From Magnetospira sp. (GTDB lineage: Bacteria > Pseudomonadota > Alphaproteobacteria > Rhodospirillales > Magnetospiraceae): DNA of 5,938 nucleotides. Below the pieces are notes generated by a model, which made no database searches, was not told where the DNA came from, and was given only the letters and a program-made list of their open reading frames with translations. Location of the stretch: the NCBI GenBank assembly GCA_028277325.1, contig JANQGL010000041.1:1-5938 (forward strand), in the 5' to 3' direction. Made by a program: the position numbers and the translations under genes. The stretch's first letter is position 1; the number at the start of each line of letters is the position of its first letter. This document shows positions 4,107 through 5,938 of this stretch, one piece after another.

Positions 4107-5336
4107 GTGACCATCGACCCGATGACCGCCGACCTCCTGTGGACCCCGCCGCTGGCCGATCCGGCGCCGCGCGACCTGTGCACCGACTGCGGCCTGTCGC
4201 GCACCGCCGACGCCAAACGGTGCGGCCGCGCCTGCCAGTTCATCCGCCCCGACTATCCGGCCGTGGAACGCGCCGTGCACGGCCGGGCGCGCGACTCCGC
4301 GCGCCCCGACGAGGTCTTCTTCGGACCGTTCCGGCGGATGCTGCGGGGCGCCATGAAGGAGCCGCGTCCGGGCGCCCAGTGGACCGGGATCACCACCCGG
4401 CTGGGCCAGCGGCTGCTGGAGACCGGGCAGGCCGACGCGGTGCTCTGCATGGCCTCCGACCCGGCCGATCCCTGGCGCCCGCGCCCGGTGATCGTCACCG
4501 ATCCGGACGCCCTGGCCCGGTGCCGGGGCATGAAGATGGGCCACGCCCCCCTGCTGGCGCTCCTGGACTCGGCGCGCGACCGCGGCCACCGGCACCTGGC
4601 GGTGATCGGGATCCCCTGCCAGGTCTATCCGCTGCGGGTGCTGGAACCCGACCTGGGCCTGGACTCCCTGACCGTGGTCGGCATCCCCTGCTCCGACAAC
4701 ACCAGCACCGAGATGTTCCACGCCTTCCTCAACCTGCTGACCGACCGGCCGGACGACGTGACCTACCTGGAGTTCATGCACGACTACCACGTGGAGATGC
4801 GGTTCAAGGGCGGCGGCAGGAAGCGCATCCCGTTCCTGCGCCTGCCGATCTCCAGGCTGCCGGACGACTTCTTCCCGCTGACCTGCCGCACCTGCGTCGA
4901 CTACACCAACAGCCTGGCCGACATCACCGTCGGCTACATGGGCGGAGAGGGCGAGCAGTGGCTGCTGGTCCGCAATGCGCGCGGCGAGGAGGTGCTGGAC
5001 CTGCTGGGCGACGAGATCCGCACCGCCGAACCGGGCGGCGCCGGCAAGCGCCAGGGACCGGTCAAGGGCTTCATCGCCAACACCGAACGCGCCGCCGGCG
5101 GCCTGCCGGTGCGCGGCATGCCCGACTGGGCGCGGCCGCTGGCCGGCTGGCTGATGCCCAAGGTGGGGCCGCGCGGCCTCGAACTGGCCCGCTCGCGCCT
5201 CGAGATGAAGGCGGCCGAGACGGTGCTGCACCTGCGCCGCCGGCACCCCAAACGGATGAAGAACATGATCCCCGGCCACGTCTGGGACCTGGTCGAGCCC
5301 TACGGCGTCCTCCCGCGGGCCGGCGAACGGACGTAG
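4107..5336 (+). CDS. FrhB-family Fe-S flavoprotein, BciB/HCAR-like (coenzyme F420 hydrogenase/dehydrogenase beta subunit family)
   Basis: A 409-residue cytoplasmic oxidoreductase, full length for the family. Matches the branch containing ferredoxin-dependent divinyl (proto)chlorophyllide 8-vinyl reductase BciB and plant 7-hydroxymethyl chlorophyll a reductase: HGRARD (58-63), PGAQWTGITTRL (88-99), VLCMASDP (112-119), RGMKMG (140-145), the IGIPCQV loop with Cys171, GIPCSDNTST (192-201), LEFMHDYHVEMRF (221-233), and CRTCVDYTNSLADITVGYMG (260-279). Members bind FAD and [4Fe-4S] clusters. Ligand candidates are Cys25, Cys28, Cys39, Cys43, Cys171, Cys195, Cys260 and Cys263. The family motif CxxCGLC reads CTDCGLS here (Ser31). 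Start GTG at 4107 is chosen because GAGGA at 4093-4097 lies 9 bases upstream; the ATG at 4122 is too far from it. Substrate is not proven: no bch gene is in the window, so an electron-transfer role outside bacteriochlorophyll synthesis remains possible. Confidence 0.92.
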   Translation: MTIDPMTADLLWTPPLADPAPRDLCTDCGLSRTADAKRCGRACQFIRPDYPAVERAVHGRARDSARPDEVFFGPFRRMLRGAMKEPRPGAQWTGITTRLGQRLLETGQADAVLCMASDPADPWRPRPVIVTDPDALARCRGMKMGHAPLLALLDSARDRGHRHLAVIGIPCQVYPLRVLEPDLGLDSLTVVGIPCSDNTSTEMFHAFLNLLTDRPDDVTYLEFMHDYHVEMRFKGGGRKRIPFLRLPISRLPDDFFPLTCRTCVDYTNSLADITVGYMGGEGEQWLLVRNARGEEVLDLLGDEIRTAEPGGAGKRQGPVKGFIANTERAAGGLPVRGMPDWARPLAGWLMPKVGPRGLELARSRLEMKAAETVLHLRRRHPKRMKNMIPGHVWDLVEPYGVLPRAGERT

Positions 5337-5345
5337 GGCCGGCGC

Positions 5346-5938
5346 TCAGCCGCCCAGCCTGTGGAGCCGCCACTTGACGCGCGCGCCCTGCCCGGTCAGC
5401 GGCCCGGCGATCACCAGCTGGCGGGTCCGATGGGCCTCGCCCGCGCCGTCCATGTAGAGGCTGTCCTCCAGGTCCACGTCGCCGCCGTCGGCCAGGAACC
5501 GCCAGCCGGCCCCGGCCGGCGGTTTCAGCAGCGCCGCCTGCCCGCCCTCGACCAGCGACACCTGAACCCGCGGATGCAGATGGAAACGGACCGCGAACCG
5601 GTGGCCGCCGCCGCCCTCCAGCAGGTCTTCGCCGCGCAGGTCGGTGCCGTCGGCCGACAGATAGAGGCGGCGCCGGTGGATCAGGCCGAACGGCGCCTCG
5701 TAGCCGTCGTGGGCGCAGTCCACCAGGAGGCTTTTGTCCTGTTCCTGGCGCCGCACCGGGACGCCGCCGGGACGCCGCCGGCCGAGCCCGCCGGGGGGGC
5801 GCAGCTCCGCCGAATGGGTGTCGTCGACCACCGCCGTGGAATGCGCGGCGGTGGCCCGCAGGGGAACGTTCCAGGGGCTCTCGGGGTGCGGATGGGCGCC
5901 GCAGTTGACGACCAGCCGGGTGCGGCCGGCGCTCATCT
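5346..5938 (-). CDS. Heparinase II/III-like protein, C-terminal part (5' end beyond the window)
   Basis: The frame is open through the right edge; an ATG at 5936 is internal to the motif SAGRTRLVVNCGA and is not the true start. About 197 C-terminal residues are seen. Typical of alphaproteobacterial heparinase II/III-like proteins are VVNCGA, RATAAHSTAVVDDTHSAEL, CAHDGYEAPFGLIHRRRLYL, RGEDLLE and FAVRFHLHPRVQVSLVEGG. This is the beta-sandwich half of the alpha/alpha-toroid polysaccharide lyase fold; the catalytic toroid residues are off-window, so activity cannot be judged. In many alphaproteobacteria this gene follows rsmB and precedes purH, suggesting rsmB beyond the right edge; purH is not next to it here. 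Its stop is 9 bases from that of the FrhB-family gene, which faces it. Confidence 0.88.
   Translation of the reverse strand, partial: MSAGRTRLVVNCGAHPHPESPWNVPLRATAAHSTAVVDDTHSAELRPPGGLGRRRPGGVPVRRQEQDKSLLVDCAHDGYEAPFGLIHRRRLYLSADGTDLRGEDLLEGGGGHRFAVRFHLHPRVQVSLVEGGQAALLKPPAGAGWRFLADGGDVDLEDSLYMDGAGEAHRTRQLVIAGPLTGQGARVKWRLHRLGG

Noticed and set aside
3894..5279. 461-codon minus-strand and 457-codon plus-strand (4004-5377) frames over the FrhB-family gene
   Set aside because: Both are shadows: low-complexity Arg/Pro/Gly/Ala or His/Gln-rich translations with no motifs, while the 4107 frame matches a known family throughout.
1..5938. CRISPR array, tRNA or rRNA genes
   Set aside because: No regularly spaced repeats and no cloverleaf or rRNA-like segment were seen on either strand.

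Overview
The window is a GC-rich chromosomal stretch, most likely from an alphaproteobacterium of the Rhodospirillales type. That is inferred from the ParE sequence style, a heparinase II/III-like protein of the kind common in alphaproteobacteria, a flagellar rod-like small protein and a BciB/HCAR-like flavoprotein. The genus cannot be fixed from the sequence alone.

Layout, left to right. (1) Positions 1-1769, minus strand: most of parE (topoisomerase IV subunit B), lacking only its C-terminal end beyond the left edge, with a good sigma70-type promoter just upstream. (2) Positions 1770-2291: upstream region with GC hairpins, an unusually AT-rich promoter-like patch, and a previously easy-to-miss 30-codon minus-strand ORF with a strong ribosome binding site that would encode a tiny single-pass membrane protein. 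(3) Positions 2292-2498, plus strand: a 68-residue hypothetical protein, followed 8 bases later by the decayed 3' end of an IS5-family transposase (about 2507-2734). (4) Positions 2836-3826, minus strand: two small genes, each with its own TATAAT promoter. One has the two ends of a flagellar basal-body rod protein joined by a proline-rich linker in place of the usual middle; the other is an unrecognised 143-residue protein. (5) Positions 4107-5336, plus strand: a complete FrhB-family Fe-S flavoprotein resembling divinyl (proto)chlorophyllide 8-vinyl reductase BciB and 7-hydroxymethyl chlorophyll a reductase. (6) Positions 5346-5938, minus strand: the C-terminal third or so of a heparinase II/III-like protein, running convergently into gene 5 with 9 bases between stop codons.

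The genes do not form one pathway; this is a mosaic of short independent transcription units. Only the two small flagellar-region genes look like functional partners. The most interesting items are the minimal rod-like protein and its neighbour, the 30-residue membrane protein, and the altered cysteine pattern of the FrhB-family enzyme. Several very long open frames opposite or out of frame with these genes are by-products of the high GC content.
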